From Halorubellus sp. JP-L1 (lineage in GTDB: Archaea > Halobacteriota > Halobacteria > Halobacteriales > Natrialbaceae): a stretch of DNA of 64,000 nt. The position numbers were made by a program, and so were the translations under genes. The first letter of the stretch is position 1, and each line of letters opens with the position of its first letter. The notes below the pieces were generated by a model. It did not search any database, was not told the origin of the DNA, and saw only the letters and a program-made list of their open reading frames with translations. Shown here piece after piece: positions 34,749 through 42,875 of the stretch. Where the stretch lies: the NCBI RefSeq assembly GCF_011440375.1, contig NZ_JAAOIR010000004.1:62001-126000 (forward strand), written 5' to 3'.

Positions 34749-35810
34749 TCAGAACTCGGTAACGACCTCGATGCCCGCGGTGTCGTAGGTCGTCATCGCG
34801 GCGAGGCGGTCGGAGACGTCCGCGAGCGCGACGCGCTTCGAGACGAGCGCGCCCGGGTCGAGTCGGCCCGCGTCGAGCAATCGCAGGAGTTCGTCGTAGC
34901 GCGTCGGCGGCATCCCGCGCGAGCCGTGGAACGTGACGTCCCAGCGCGTCATCTCGTCGACGGGGAGCGCGACCTCGCCGCGCTCGTCGTCGGTTGTGAG
35001 CCCGAGCTGGACGTGCTCGCCGCGCGAGCGCAGGCACCGGACGCTGTTCCGGCACGTCTCCGCGCGCCCCAGCGCGTCGACGGAGACGTGGGCACCCCCG
35101 TCCGTGAGCGCGTCGATCGCCGCTGGGACGTCCTCCACTTCGCTCGCGTCCACCGTTTCGTTCGCGCCTACGTCCCGTGCGAACGCCAGCGGGTCGTCGC
35201 GCACGTCGACGGCGACGACGCCGGCTCCGAGCGCGCTCGCGATCTGGACCGCCGCGAGCCCCAGGCCGCCGCAGCCGTGGACCGCGATCCAGTCGCCCGC
35301 GTCGACGTCGACCCGATGGGAGAGCGCGTGGAACGCGGTCACGTATCGACAGCCGAGCGCGGCCATCTCCTCGAACGCGACGCCGTCGGGGAGCGATACG
35401 ACGTTGTATTCGGCGTGCGGGACGTGCACGGCCTCCGCGAACGCCCCGGGGACGTCGGCCTCGAACCCGAGCGCGTAGCCGTCCTCGCAGACGTTCCCGT
35501 GACCGTTCACGCACTCGTGACAGGAGCCGTCGCCGAGGTTGAACGGGACCGCGACGCGGTCGCCCGCAGCGAGTGCGTCGACGCGGTCGCCGACCTCCGC
35601 GACCACGCCCGCGGGTTCGTGCCCGAGTACCTGCCCGATCGGCACCTGGTCGTCCGCCCACTCGCCGTGGCCCTGCCAGGAGTGCCAGTCGCTCCGGCAG
35701 ACGCCACACGCCTCTACGTCCACGACGACGCCGTGGGGGTCGGGCTCCGGGCGCGGACGAGACTCGATCCGCAGCGGTTCGCCGTACGCCTCCAGGACGG
35801 CTGCTCGCAT
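34749..35810 (-). CDS. zinc-dependent alcohol dehydrogenase family protein
   Basis: A 353-residue medium-chain dehydrogenase. Catalytic zinc ligands Cys38 (CGVCRSD) and His64-Glu65 (GHEPAG) are present, the Rossmann motif is GCGGLGL near 180. The structural-zinc loop keeps Cys97, Cys100 and Cys108 (CHECVNGHGNVC) but the third of the usual four Cys is replaced by Gly with a His next to it, so structural zinc binding may be altered. The best match is to broad-range alcohol dehydrogenases of the AdhT/AdhP type. Converges with the 5-FTHF-like gene. Confidence 0.9.
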   Translation of the reverse strand: MRAAVLEAYGEPLRIESRPRPEPDPHGVVVDVEACGVCRSDWHSWQGHGEWADDQVPIGQVLGHEPAGVVAEVGDRVDALAAGDRVAVPFNLGDGSCHECVNGHGNVCEDGYALGFEADVPGAFAEAVHVPHAEYNVVSLPDGVAFEEMAALGCRYVTAFHALSHRVDVDAGDWIAVHGCGGLGLAAVQIASALGAGVVAVDVRDDPLAFARDVGANETVDASEVEDVPAAIDALTDGGAHVSVDALGRAETCRNSVRCLRSRGEHVQLGLTTDDERGEVALPVDEMTRWDVTFHGSRGMPPTRYDELLRLLDAGRLDPGALVSKRVALADVSDRLAAMTTYDTAGIEVVTEF

Positions 35811-35987
35811 ACCGGACCCGTCGCGGGAGACCCACATAGACCTGTGGTCCCCGGCCGTTCGCGACGGTAGGCACGTTCCGCGGAGTCGGCCGAGTCGACG
35901 GTCGCGACGGCCGCGTCTCCCGCGGGCATCGGGCGAGTCGCCGTTCGCGACGGAACGCCTATCCCGCTGTCGACTGATTGGTCGCGC

Positions 35988-36680
35988 ATGGACGCGTGCT
36001 GTTTCGACATGGACGGCGTCGTCGTCGACTCCGAGCGCCACTGGGTCCCACTGGAGAACGACCGCATCCTCCCGACCGTCGTCGAGGCGACCGACGAAGA
36101 CGGCAACGTCGCCGGCTCCGACCGCGGCGGGCCGACGGCGAGCGAGATAACTGGCATGAACGTCCGCGACATCTACGAGTACCTCGACCGCGAGTACGGG
36201 ACGACCGTCGACGAAGACGGATTCGTCGCCGAGTACGACGAGGCGGCGGTGGAACTCTACGAGGACCGCGTCGAGCTCGTGCCGGGGTTCGAGGCGCTCG
36301 TCGACGACCTCCGCGCCGCCGGGACGTCCGTCGCGCTCGTCTCCTCGTCGCCGCATCGCTGGATCGACCGCGTGCTGGAGCGCTTCGATCTCGCGAATCG
36401 CTTCGACGCAGTGGTTAGCGCGGAGGACGTCGACGGTCCGAGCAAGCCCGAGCCGGCCGTCTACGAGGCCGCCGCGCGGCGACTGGGCGTCGACCCGGCT
36501 CGTGCGATTGCGATCGAGGACTCCCGGCACGGAATCGCGGCCGCGAACGCCGCCGGGATGCACGCGGTCGCGTACCGCACCGAGGCGAACGCGGACGTCG
36601 ACCTCTCCGCGGCCGCGACCGAGGCCGAAGGCCCGGAGGCGCTCCGCGAGACGCTCCTGTCGCTCGCGAGGGACCGATGA
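35988..36680 (+). CDS. HAD-superfamily hydrolase (phosphoglycolate/beta-phosphoglucomutase-like)
   Basis: A 230-residue HAD subfamily IA protein: motif I CCFDMDGVVVDSE with Asp7 and Asp9, motif II VALVSSSPHRW, motif III Lys in GPSKPEP and motif IV AIAIEDSRHGIAAANAAGM. The 'EDS..G' loop with Asn-Ala-Gly is typical of beta-phosphoglucomutase/phosphatase members; the cap domain (about 15-95) is helical. Substrate not determined. Stop overlaps the next gene's start (ATGA at 36677-36680), so it is coupled with the RidA gene, hinting at a role in metabolite damage control. Confidence 0.88.
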   Translation: MDACCFDMDGVVVDSERHWVPLENDRILPTVVEATDEDGNVAGSDRGGPTASEITGMNVRDIYEYLDREYGTTVDEDGFVAEYDEAAVELYEDRVELVPGFEALVDDLRAAGTSVALVSSSPHRWIDRVLERFDLANRFDAVVSAEDVDGPSKPEPAVYEAAARRLGVDPARAIAIEDSRHGIAAANAAGMHAVAYRTEANADVDLSAAATEAEGPEALRETLLSLARDR

Positions 36681-37102
36681 GGCGCGAACGCGTCGCCTCC
36701 GGGACGCCGTGGGAGGACGCCGTCGGGTACTCGCGCGCGATCCGGGCGGGCGACGAGGTACACGTCTCCGGGACGACCGCGACCGACGACGACGGCGACC
36801 TCGTCGGCGCGGACGATCCCGCCGCACAGATGCAGCAGGCTCTCTCTAACGTCGCTGACGCGCTCGAACGAGCAGGTGCGAGCATCGACGACGTCGTCCG
36901 CACGCGCATCTACGTCGTCGACATCGAGGACTGGGAGGCGATCGGTGCCGTCCACGCGGACGTATTCGAGGACGTCCGGCCGGCGACGTCGATGGGGCAA
37001 GTCGAGCGCCTCGTCGACCCCGAGATGCTCGTCGAGGTGGAGGCTGTCGCCATCGTCGACGGGCACGACGCCGACGGGGAGGCCGATTCGCCCGGCGAGT
37101 GA
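36677..37102 (+). CDS. RidA family protein (YjgF/YER057c/UK114)
   Basis: A 141-residue RidA-like protein: AVGYSRAIRAGDEVHVSGTT, DDPAAQMQQALSNVADALER, VVRTRIYVVDIEDWEAI, and PATSMGQVERLVDPEMLVEVEAVAI. The last region normally contains the key Arg of the RidA deaminase subfamily (R in P-A-R-x..); here it reads RPATSMGQVERL, so it belongs to a Rid subgroup where imine deaminase activity is not assured. Overlaps the HAD gene by four bases. Ends in an acidic tail. Confidence 0.88.
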   Translation: MRRERVASGTPWEDAVGYSRAIRAGDEVHVSGTTATDDDGDLVGADDPAAQMQQALSNVADALERAGASIDDVVRTRIYVVDIEDWEAIGAVHADVFEDVRPATSMGQVERLVDPEMLVEVEAVAIVDGHDADGEADSPGE

Positions 37103-37249
37103 GCGACCGAGAAGGCCACTCGAGACGACCCCGACGCCGGGTGGTAGTCGACGACCCCGTAATGGCGTCAATCGTCGCGCCGTCCCCCGACTTTTCACTT
37201 TCACCGTACGAGGCTACTACTTAACACCTTACCGTCCGGATACCAGTTC

Positions 37250-37390
37250 ATGTTCGATAGGCTACGAGCGGTCTTCCGGGCGCCGGGGACGGGCTTCGCG
37301 GAGTGCCGCCGCTGCGGGTCGAACGTCGACGACCCGACCGCGGGCTGCGCGACCTGTGGGTCGACAGAGGTCGCCGAGTACGACCTCTAA
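37250..37390 (+). CDS. 46-residue zinc-ribbon microprotein
   Basis: A 46-codon gene: MFDRLRAVFRAPGTGFAECR, then RCGSNVDDP, AGCATCG, ending in STEVAEYDL. Two CxxC pairs (C19-x2-C22, C33-x2-C36) form a zinc ribbon, preceded by a short amphipathic helix. ATG at 37250 has a CTTAACACC box about 28 nt upstream, in an AT-richer intergenic patch. Tiny zinc-finger proteins of this plan are common and conserved in haloarchaea and some affect biofilm formation or motility; the role here is unknown. Confidence 0.7.
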   Translation: MFDRLRAVFRAPGTGFAECRRCGSNVDDPTAGCATCGSTEVAEYDL

Positions 37391-37436
37391 CCGACCGATC
37401 GCTAGGTACGACGGTACGTGGTCCGCGTCGCCGACC

Positions 37437-39032
37437 TCAGGCGAGGTCGCCGTCGACGGCGTCCTCGACTGCGTCCGCGAGGAGGCCCGAGCGGACGAGC
37501 GTCCCGGCGGCGTCCATCTCGGGCGACAACTGGCGGTCCTCGGCGAGGGGCGGTGCGACCTCGCGCACCGCTTCGACGGCCGCGGCGGACCCGACGCCCG
37601 GCGAGAGGCCGTCGTCGACGTACTCGAGCGCTTGCGCGCCACAGAGCAGTTCCACGCCGACGACCGTCGCCGCGTTCTCCACGGCGGTCTGGGCGTGCAT
37701 CGCCGCGCCCGCGCTCATCGACACGTGGTCCTCCTGGCCGCCGGAGACGGGCGTGTTGTCCGTCGCGGCGCGACCGAGACTCCGGCACTCGTTGACGAGC
37801 GCGGCGCTCGTGTACTGCGCGATCATGTACCCCGATTCGAGGCCGGGGTCGGCGGCGAGGTACGCCGGCAGGTGGTCCTCCTGGAGCTTCGGGTTCAGCA
37901 GGCGGTCCGTTCGGCGCTCGCTGATCGCCGCGAGGTCCGTCATCGCGGCGGTCAGGTAGTCGAGGCGGTGCGCGAGCGGGGCGCCGTGGAAGTTCCCGCC
38001 CGAGAGGATGGCGGCGTGCTCGGTGCCGCTCGCGCGCTCGTCGGTCGCGTCCGCGGCGAACACGAGCGGGTTGTCGGTCGCGCTGTTCAGTTCGGTCTCG
38101 ACGGCGTCCCGTAGATGGTCGACCGCGTCGCGGACCGCGCCGTGGACCTGCGGCATGCAGCGGATGGCGTAGGCGTCCTGGACGCGGTCGCAGTTCCGGT
38201 GCGATTCGACGATCTCGCTCTCGGCCGTGGACGCGCGGACGTTCCGCGCGCTCGCTGCTTGGCCATCGTGGGGCCGCACGGACTGGAGGGCGTCGTCGCA
38301 GGACGCGGTCGTCCCCATCGTCACCTCCGTCGTCAGGCCACCGGCGACGTCCGCGGCCGTGAGGATGCGTTCGGCGTCCACGACCGCCATCGCGGCGATG
38401 CCGACCGTCAACTGGGTGCCGTTGATGAGCGCGAGGCCCTCCTTCGGTGCGAGCGACACCGGGTCGAGGCCGGCGGCGGAGAGTGCCGCGGCGCCGTCGA
38501 CGCGCTCGCGCTCGTCCGGCGGCCCGCCCTCGGGCGGCTCGACGACTGCTTCGCCCTCGCCGAGGAGGACGAGCGAGAGGTGCGCAAGCGGTGCGAGGTC
38601 GCCGCTCGCGCCGAGACTCCCGCGCGAGCGGACGACGGGGTGAACGCCCTCGTTGAGGAACGCGACGAGGTGGTCGACGACGCGCTCGCGGATGCCGGAG
38701 TACCCCTTCGCGAGCGCGTTCACGCGAGTGACGAGCATCGCGCGGACCTCTTCGCGCGTGCAGTCCCGGCCGGCGCCGGCGGCGTGACTCCGCAGGAGGT
38801 TCGTCTGGAGCGTCTCCACGTCCTCCCGCGGGATGCGCTCGGTAACGAGGTCGCCGAACCCCGTATTGAGGCCGTAGACGGCCTCGCCGGAGTCGACGAC
38901 GTCCTCGACGCGCTCGCGGGACTCGCGGATCCGCTCGCGCGCCACCTCCGGGACGGCGACGGGCTCGCCCTCGCGGGCGGCCGCGACGACGTCCTCCGGT
39001 GCGAGCGTCTCGCCGTCGAGTTGGACGGTCAT
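37437..39032 (-). CDS. hutH: histidine ammonia-lyase
   Basis: A 531-residue enzyme of normal length that removes ammonia from L-histidine to give urocanate, first step of histidine use. The MIO cofactor triad Ala142-Ser143-Gly144 sits in RGSLGASGDLAPLAH; other family motifs are YGLNTGFGDL (53-62), QEDHVSMSAGAA and ATDNPLVF. No hutU, hutG or hutI is adjacent; a HutG-like gene lies 20 kb away at 59476. The start ATG (39032) has a GGAGG Shine-Dalgarno 8 nt upstream and is the last of five equally spaced ATG codons generated by a 32-bp tandem repeat; four short ORFs upstream each end on the next ATG (see below). Confidence 0.95.
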   Translation of the reverse strand: MTVQLDGETLAPEDVVAAAREGEPVAVPEVARERIRESRERVEDVVDSGEAVYGLNTGFGDLVTERIPREDVETLQTNLLRSHAAGAGRDCTREEVRAMLVTRVNALAKGYSGIRERVVDHLVAFLNEGVHPVVRSRGSLGASGDLAPLAHLSLVLLGEGEAVVEPPEGGPPDERERVDGAAALSAAGLDPVSLAPKEGLALINGTQLTVGIAAMAVVDAERILTAADVAGGLTTEVTMGTTASCDDALQSVRPHDGQAASARNVRASTAESEIVESHRNCDRVQDAYAIRCMPQVHGAVRDAVDHLRDAVETELNSATDNPLVFAADATDERASGTEHAAILSGGNFHGAPLAHRLDYLTAAMTDLAAISERRTDRLLNPKLQEDHLPAYLAADPGLESGYMIAQYTSAALVNECRSLGRAATDNTPVSGGQEDHVSMSAGAAMHAQTAVENAATVVGVELLCGAQALEYVDDGLSPGVGSAAAVEAVREVAPPLAEDRQLSPEMDAAGTLVRSGLLADAVEDAVDGDLA

Positions 39033-39064
39033 ACTGACTGCCTCCAGTTGCGCGGTGCGGTCAT
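39029..39064 (-). CDS. leader mini-ORF 4 of hutH (11 codons)
   Basis: Exact copy of mini-ORF 2; its TGA overlaps the hutH ATG at 39032. The hutH beginning (ATGACCG) is also the beginning of each mini-ORF, which suggests that the hutH start region was the template for the duplications. Confidence 0.5.
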   Translation of the reverse strand: MTAPRNWRQSV

Positions 39065-39096
39065 ACTGACTGCCTCCAGTTGCGCGGTGCGGTCAT
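39061..39096 (-). CDS. leader mini-ORF 3 of hutH (11 codons)
   Basis: Exact copy of mini-ORF 2 (MTAPRNWRQSV, TGA), shifted 32 nt, hence in another frame. Same SD and ATGA overlap. Confidence 0.5.
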   Translation of the reverse strand: MTAPRNWRQSV

Positions 39097-39128
39097 ACTG
39101 ACTGCCTCCAGTTGCGCGGTGCGGTCAT
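39093..39128 (-). CDS. leader mini-ORF 2 of hutH (11 codons)
   Basis: Reads MTAPRNWRQSV then TGA. GGAGG precedes its ATG by 8 nt; stop overlaps the next ATG by ATGA. Identical in sequence to mini-ORFs 3 and 4. Confidence 0.5.
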   Translation of the reverse strand: MTAPRNWRQSV

Positions 39129-39160
39129 ACTGACTGCCTCCAGTAGAGTCGTGCCGTCAT
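39125..39160 (-). CDS. leader mini-ORF 1 of hutH (11 codons)
   Basis: Reads MTARLYWRQSV then TGA. It is the first of four chained ORFs. Its ATG lies about 25-30 nt after a GATATG (TATA-like) element near 39188-39195 and so could be translated from a leaderless message. Its TGA overlaps the next ATG (ATGA). The first half differs from the other copies, the second half (WRQSV) is the same. Confidence 0.5.
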   Translation of the reverse strand: MTARLYWRQSV

Positions 39161-39338
39161 CGAATGCACCTCTGGTACTCGGTTCGCATATCTTCTGGAA
39201 CTGGTACGGCCGACGCCTTCGACCTTTCGCCGCCGGGCTTTTTCGACGTACAGAATCCCGCATACGAGGGCAGTCCTGTCCAGCGGGGGACGCGAGTTCA
39301 CCGAACGGATAAGGAACGTGGGGTCGTGGTCCCGCTCG

Positions 39339-39923
39339 ATGACTGGGCGAGACGACGCGGAGCCAGCCGACTCGGGGTCAGCCGACCCGACGCCGACCGC
39401 GTACGCGGCGGCGTACTGTCCGCGCTGCGGGACCGCGACCGGGGAGAAGGTCGTGGACGGCCGCGAGCGCACGTGGTGCCCCGAGTGCGACGTCGTGCAC
39501 TGGCGCGCCGCGGTCCCCGTCGTTGGCGTCGCGCTCGTCGACGACGGCGAGGTGCTGACGTTCCATCACTCTCGAACTGGATCGTTCGACCTCCCGAGTG
39601 GTCACCAGGAACTCCCCGAGAGCGCGCCCGAGACGGCGTCGCGCGAGCTCGAAGAGGAGACGGGGCTCCGCGTCGATTCCGCCGACCTCTCGATCTTCGA
39701 CGTCACCGTCAAGGAGCATCCGCTCGGCCGGTACAACTTCTCGACGACGTACGTCGCCACCGTCGACGACGCGACCGGCGAGCTCGAACCGGAGACCGAG
39801 GCGGACGTCGTCGAGTGGACGACGCCGACTGCGGCGCGCGAGCGCGAGGCGGATTTCGTCCCTGGCGTCGTCGACGTCGTGGAACGAGCCGTCGACGCGG
39901 TCGCCGGGAGCGAACGCCACTGA
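39339..39923 (+). CDS. Nudix hydrolase with N-terminal zinc ribbon
   Basis: A 194-residue protein: N-terminal zinc ribbon (AYCPRCGT with WCPECDVV, residues about 32-56), then a Nudix domain with the box in GHQELPESAPETASRELEEE followed by TGL. The layout is like NudC/ADP-ribose-type Nudix proteins and haloarchaeal HVO-type members. Start at ATG 39339 agrees with a GGATAAGG element about 25 nt before; a GTG at 39318 is an alternative. Divergent from hutH, sharing the 178-bp region 39161-39338. Confidence 0.86.
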   Translation: MTGRDDAEPADSGSADPTPTAYAAAYCPRCGTATGEKVVDGRERTWCPECDVVHWRAAVPVVGVALVDDGEVLTFHHSRTGSFDLPSGHQELPESAPETASRELEEETGLRVDSADLSIFDVTVKEHPLGRYNFSTTYVATVDDATGELEPETEADVVEWTTPTAAREREADFVPGVVDVVERAVDAVAGSERH

Positions 39924-39974
39924 GAACCCACGACCCGGCCGACCGAGAGTTCGGCCTCGGGCTCCGAGCTGCGC

Positions 39975-40286
39975 TTACGCGGCTTCCTCGAGGGCGTCGT
40001 CGAGCCGGTCCAGGCAGCGGTTCGCGGCTGCGAGGTGCTCGTTCGCGTCCTCGTTTCCGGTGTCGTCGACCTCCCCGAGCAGTCGGCGTACCTTCTCCGC
40101 GCGCTCGCGGACGGTCGCCGCATCGAGGTCCTCGGCGTACCGGAGGTCCGCCGCGATGGCTTCTGCTTCCCCGAGCCACCGGCTCTCCTTCGGGGCGACC
40201 GCGCACTCGCCGGTCGCCTCGAGGTGCGAGTGTAGCGTTGCGAGCAGGTCGGTCAGGGAATCTGTGGGCACAGTCCGAACTGGCAC
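39975..40286 (-). CDS. small helical hypothetical protein
   Basis: A 103-residue acidic, all-helical protein (SLTDLLATLHSHLEATGECA, then GEAEAIAADLRYAEDLDAAT, then NEHLAAANRCLDRLDDALEE). Helical repeats with heptad character suggest a small bundle. I do not recognise a family with certainty. Starts are GTG: 40286, or 40271, the second fitting better with an AATTAAC promoter element near 40297-40305 if transcription is leaderless. Confidence 0.65.
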   Translation of the reverse strand: MPVRTVPTDSLTDLLATLHSHLEATGECAVAPKESRWLGEAEAIAADLRYAEDLDAATVRERAEKVRRLLGEVDDTGNEDANEHLAAANRCLDRLDDALEEAA

Positions 40287-40362
40287 CGGACAGTGTTAAT
40301 TGTTACCGTCTCTCCCCTCCGTCGGGCGGTTGGGTTCCGGAAGCCCACGTCGCGTTCGACGC

Positions 40363-40370
40363 CATTTATG
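40363..40370 (+). promoter_or_regulatory. TATA box of the aldo/keto reductase gene
   Basis: CATTTATG, 24 nt before the ATG at 40395; leaderless. Confidence 0.65.
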
Positions 40371-40394
40371 CCGCTCGCGGGCGACGACTCGACC

Positions 40395-41393
40395 ATGGAC
40401 GTGACAATTGACGACGTCGCTCTCGGGTCGACAGGACTGACCGTCAGCGAACTCCCCTTCGGCACGTGGCGGTTCGGTCGCGAGGCACCCGACGGCGACC
40501 TCGAGATCGACCGCGACGCCGCACTCGAACTCCTCGACGCATACGACGACGCCGGCGGGTACTTCGTCGACACCGCCGACGTCTACGGCGGCGGGAAGTC
40601 CGAGGAGTGGATCGGTGACTGGCTCGCCGACCGCGACCGCGCCGACTACGTGATTGCGTCGAAGATCTACTGGCCGACGCGCGACGGCCCGAACGGACAC
40701 GGCCTGGGCCGGAAGCACATCCGCCAGAGCATCGACGAGATGCTCGACCGCCTCGGCGTCGACGCCATCGACCTCCTGTACGTGCACCGCGTCGACGACG
40801 ATACGCCGATCCGCGAGTTCATGCGGACCCTGAACGGCCTCGTCGAGGACGGGAAGGTCCACTACCTCGGCGCGTCCAGTTTCGAACCCGACGCCTGGAA
40901 GATCGCGAAGGCGAACGAGATCGCCGAGCGCGAGGGCTGGGAGCCGTTCTCGGTGACGCAGCCGCGGTACAACCTCGTCGACCGCGAGATCGAGGGCGAG
41001 TACAGGGAGATGTGCGAGCACTACGGGATGGGAATCGTCCCGTGGAGCCCGCTCGGCCAGGGCTTCCTCACCGGGAAGTACTCGCGCGAGGACCGCAATC
41101 CCGAGGACACGAAGGCCGGCCTCGGCGACCGCTTCCGCGAGAACTACCTCACCGAGGAGAACTTCGACGTCCTGGACGAACTGCAGGCGGTCGCCGACGA
41201 GGCGGGGGCGACGGTCGCCCAGACCGCGCTCGCGTGGCTCCTGCATCGCGACGGCGTCACCGCGCCCATCGTCGGTGCGCGCACCGTCGAGCAACTCGAG
41301 GAGAACCTCCGCGCCGCCGAGGTCGAACTGACTGACGACCAGGTCGACCGCCTCACCGAAGCGAAGGGCGGTCCGTTCTCGCACCTCCAGTAG
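40395..41393 (+). CDS. aldo/keto reductase
   Basis: A 332-residue TIM-barrel oxidoreductase with the catalytic tetrad: Asp and Tyr in [15 protein letters not shown], Lys in [10 protein letters not shown], and His in [12 protein letters not shown]. The C-terminal NADP-binding region has [17 protein letters not shown] with the Ser/Arg phosphate pocket replaced by GAR. It is close to the YajO/Tas or voltage-gated-K-channel beta type family ([20 protein letters not shown]). Substrate not known. Single gene. Confidence 0.92.
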   Translation: MDVTIDDVALGSTGLTVSELPFGTWRFGREAPDGDLEIDRDAALELLDAYDDAGGYFVDTADVYGGGKSEEWIGDWLADRDRADYVIASKIYWPTRDGPNGHGLGRKHIRQSIDEMLDRLGVDAIDLLYVHRVDDDTPIREFMRTLNGLVEDGKVHYLGASSFEPDAWKIAKANEIAEREGWEPFSVTQPRYNLVDREIEGEYREMCEHYGMGIVPWSPLGQGFLTGKYSREDRNPEDTKAGLGDRFRENYLTEENFDVLDELQAVADEAGATVAQTALAWLLHRDGVTAPIVGARTVEQLEENLRAAEVELTDDQVDRLTEAKGGPFSHLQ

Positions 41394-41434
41394 TCCGCTC
41401 TCGTCCTCGCGTCCACCTCGAGTATGGGGCGGAC

Positions 41435-42139
41435 TTAGAGGAACGCTGACGCGGCGAGCGCGACGGCGGCGACGAGTGCGGCGTAGTCCCGTCCGCCGAA
41501 CGCGAGCGGTGGGAGCGTCGGGTCGTACGCGAAGCAGCGGGCCTGGAGGGCGACGGCGAGCGCGTCGGCGCGGTCGAACGCGCGATTGAGGCCGCTCGTC
41601 GCGAGGAACTGCATGCGTTCGCGTAGCGGCCGCTCGGTCCCGAGTCGGGCGTGCATGGCGGCGCGCGAGCGCTTCAGGTCGGCGACGAGGACGGGGACGA
41701 ACCGGAAGACGAGCGCGACGCCGACGCCGAGCAGCTGCCCGACGCGGCCGGGGACGAGGCGCTGGACGGCAGCGCGGGAATCTCTGGCCGGCGTCGACGC
41801 GACGTACGCGCCGCTGACGAACAGCACGAGGAGGACGCGGTAGCTCGCGAGCGCCGGGAAGCGAGCGTCCGCGAGCACGAACCACGGCGCGCCGAGGCGC
41901 GCACCCTCCAATATCGGTGCGAGCACGAGCACGGGCAGTACGAAGCGGACGTCGTACACGACGGTGACGGGCGATAGACGCGCGCTGGCGAGGATCCCGA
42001 GCGCGACGAGCGAGAGGGCGGCGAGCCCGCGCGGCGTCGTGTGCGCGAACGCCGCGAGCGCGAACGCGACCTGGACCGCGAGCTTCGAGCGCGGGTCGAG
42101 CGCGTGCGCGAGCGTCCCACCGGACTCGTACCTCACCAT
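41435..42139 (-). CDS. bioN: energy-coupling factor transporter T component (BioN)
   Basis: A 234-residue EcfT/CbiQ-family membrane protein with about five helices. The N-terminal ALDPRSKLAVQVAFALAAF and the coupling helix motif, here LKRSRAAMHARLG (A-R-G/H type), are characteristic. It transmits ATPase movement to the substrate-binding S unit. Third gene of bioY-bioM-bioN, 37 bases after bioM, hence assigned to biotin uptake. Confidence 0.87.
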   Translation of the reverse strand: MVRYESGGTLAHALDPRSKLAVQVAFALAAFAHTTPRGLAALSLVALGILASARLSPVTVVYDVRFVLPVLVLAPILEGARLGAPWFVLADARFPALASYRVLLVLFVSGAYVASTPARDSRAAVQRLVPGRVGQLLGVGVALVFRFVPVLVADLKRSRAAMHARLGTERPLRERMQFLATSGLNRAFDRADALAVALQARCFAYDPTLPPLAFGGRDYAALVAAVALAASAFL

Positions 42140-42176
42140 GAGTGAACGGACGGTCTCGTCGTGGTCGGCCGTGGGT

Positions 42177-42875
42177 TCACCATGGCCTGACGTCCAGTTC
42201 GTCGAGTCGCCCCCGGACGTCGCCGGGCGGGCCGTCGAGCGCGATCTCGCCGTCGGCGAGCACGACGATGCGGTCCGCGAGGTCCGAGACCGCGTCGAGG
42301 TCGTGCGTGACGACGACCACGCTCGTCCCGTCGGCGTGCAGGGCGGCGAGGTGGTCGCGGACGGCGTCGCGCGACGGCGCGTCGAGGCTCGCGAGCGGTT
42401 CGTCGAGCACGACGTGATCGGGTGCCATCGCGAGCGCGCCCGCGATAGCGACCCGCGACTGCTCGCCGCCAGACAGTTCGTCGAGTCGTTCCTCGCCGCG
42501 GCCGTCCATGCCGACGGCGGCGAGCGCGTCGTCGACGCGGGTGGCGATCTCCTCGCGGGGCAATCCCAGGTTCTCCGGGCCGAACGCGACGTCCGCGCGC
42601 ACCGTCGCCGCGACGAACTGGTCGCGGGGGTCCTGGAACACCATCCCGACCGCAGTCCGGGCCGCGACGAGGTCGTCCGCGACGCGGCGGCCGTTCACGA
42701 GCACCTCGCCGCTGTCGGGTTCGAGGAGTCCGTTGAACTGGCGGACGAGCGTCGTCTTCCCCGCGCCGTTCGCCCCAGCGAGCACGAGGAACTCGCCGTC
42801 GTCGACCGACAGCGACACGTCTTCGAGGACGACGGCGTCGCCGCGGTGAACGGTCGCGTCGCGGACGGTGATCAT
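42177..42875 (-). CDS. bioM: energy-coupling factor ATPase (BioM)
   Basis: A 232-residue ABC ATPase: Walker A AGANGAGKTTL at about 33-43, Q-loop VFQDPRDQF (the ECF-typical Q-D-P), signature LSGGEQSRVAIAGALA, Walker B HVVLDEPLASLDAP, H-loop VVTHDLDAV. It powers the ECF biotin transporter. Start ATG overlaps the bioY stop by four bases (42872-42875). Confidence 0.93.
   Translation of the reverse strand: MITVRDATVHRGDAVVLEDVSLSVDDGEFLVLAGANGAGKTTLVRQFNGLLEPDSGEVLVNGRRVADDLVAARTAVGMVFQDPRDQFVAATVRADVAFGPENLGLPREEIATRVDDALAAVGMDGRGEERLDELSGGEQSRVAIAGALAMAPDHVVLDEPLASLDAPSRDAVRDHLAALHADGTSVVVVTHDLDAVSDLADRIVVLADGEIALDGPPGDVRGRLDELDVRPW

Larger units (their letters stand above)
39030..39157. repeat. 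32-bp tandem repeat covering the hutH start region, four copies
   Basis: Three identical 32-bp units (39030-39061, 39062-39093, 39094-39125) and a fourth (39126-39157) that is identical over its first 19 bases and diverges after. Each unit, on the minus strand, contains GGAGG, an 8-nt spacer and ATG, so ribosome-binding site and start codon are duplicated each time. Not a CRISPR: there are no spacers. Confidence 0.97.

Noticed and set aside
39030-39157. CRISPR array
   Set aside because: The 32-bp repeats are directly adjacent with no spacers and carry start codons in phase with hutH; they are a tandem duplication.
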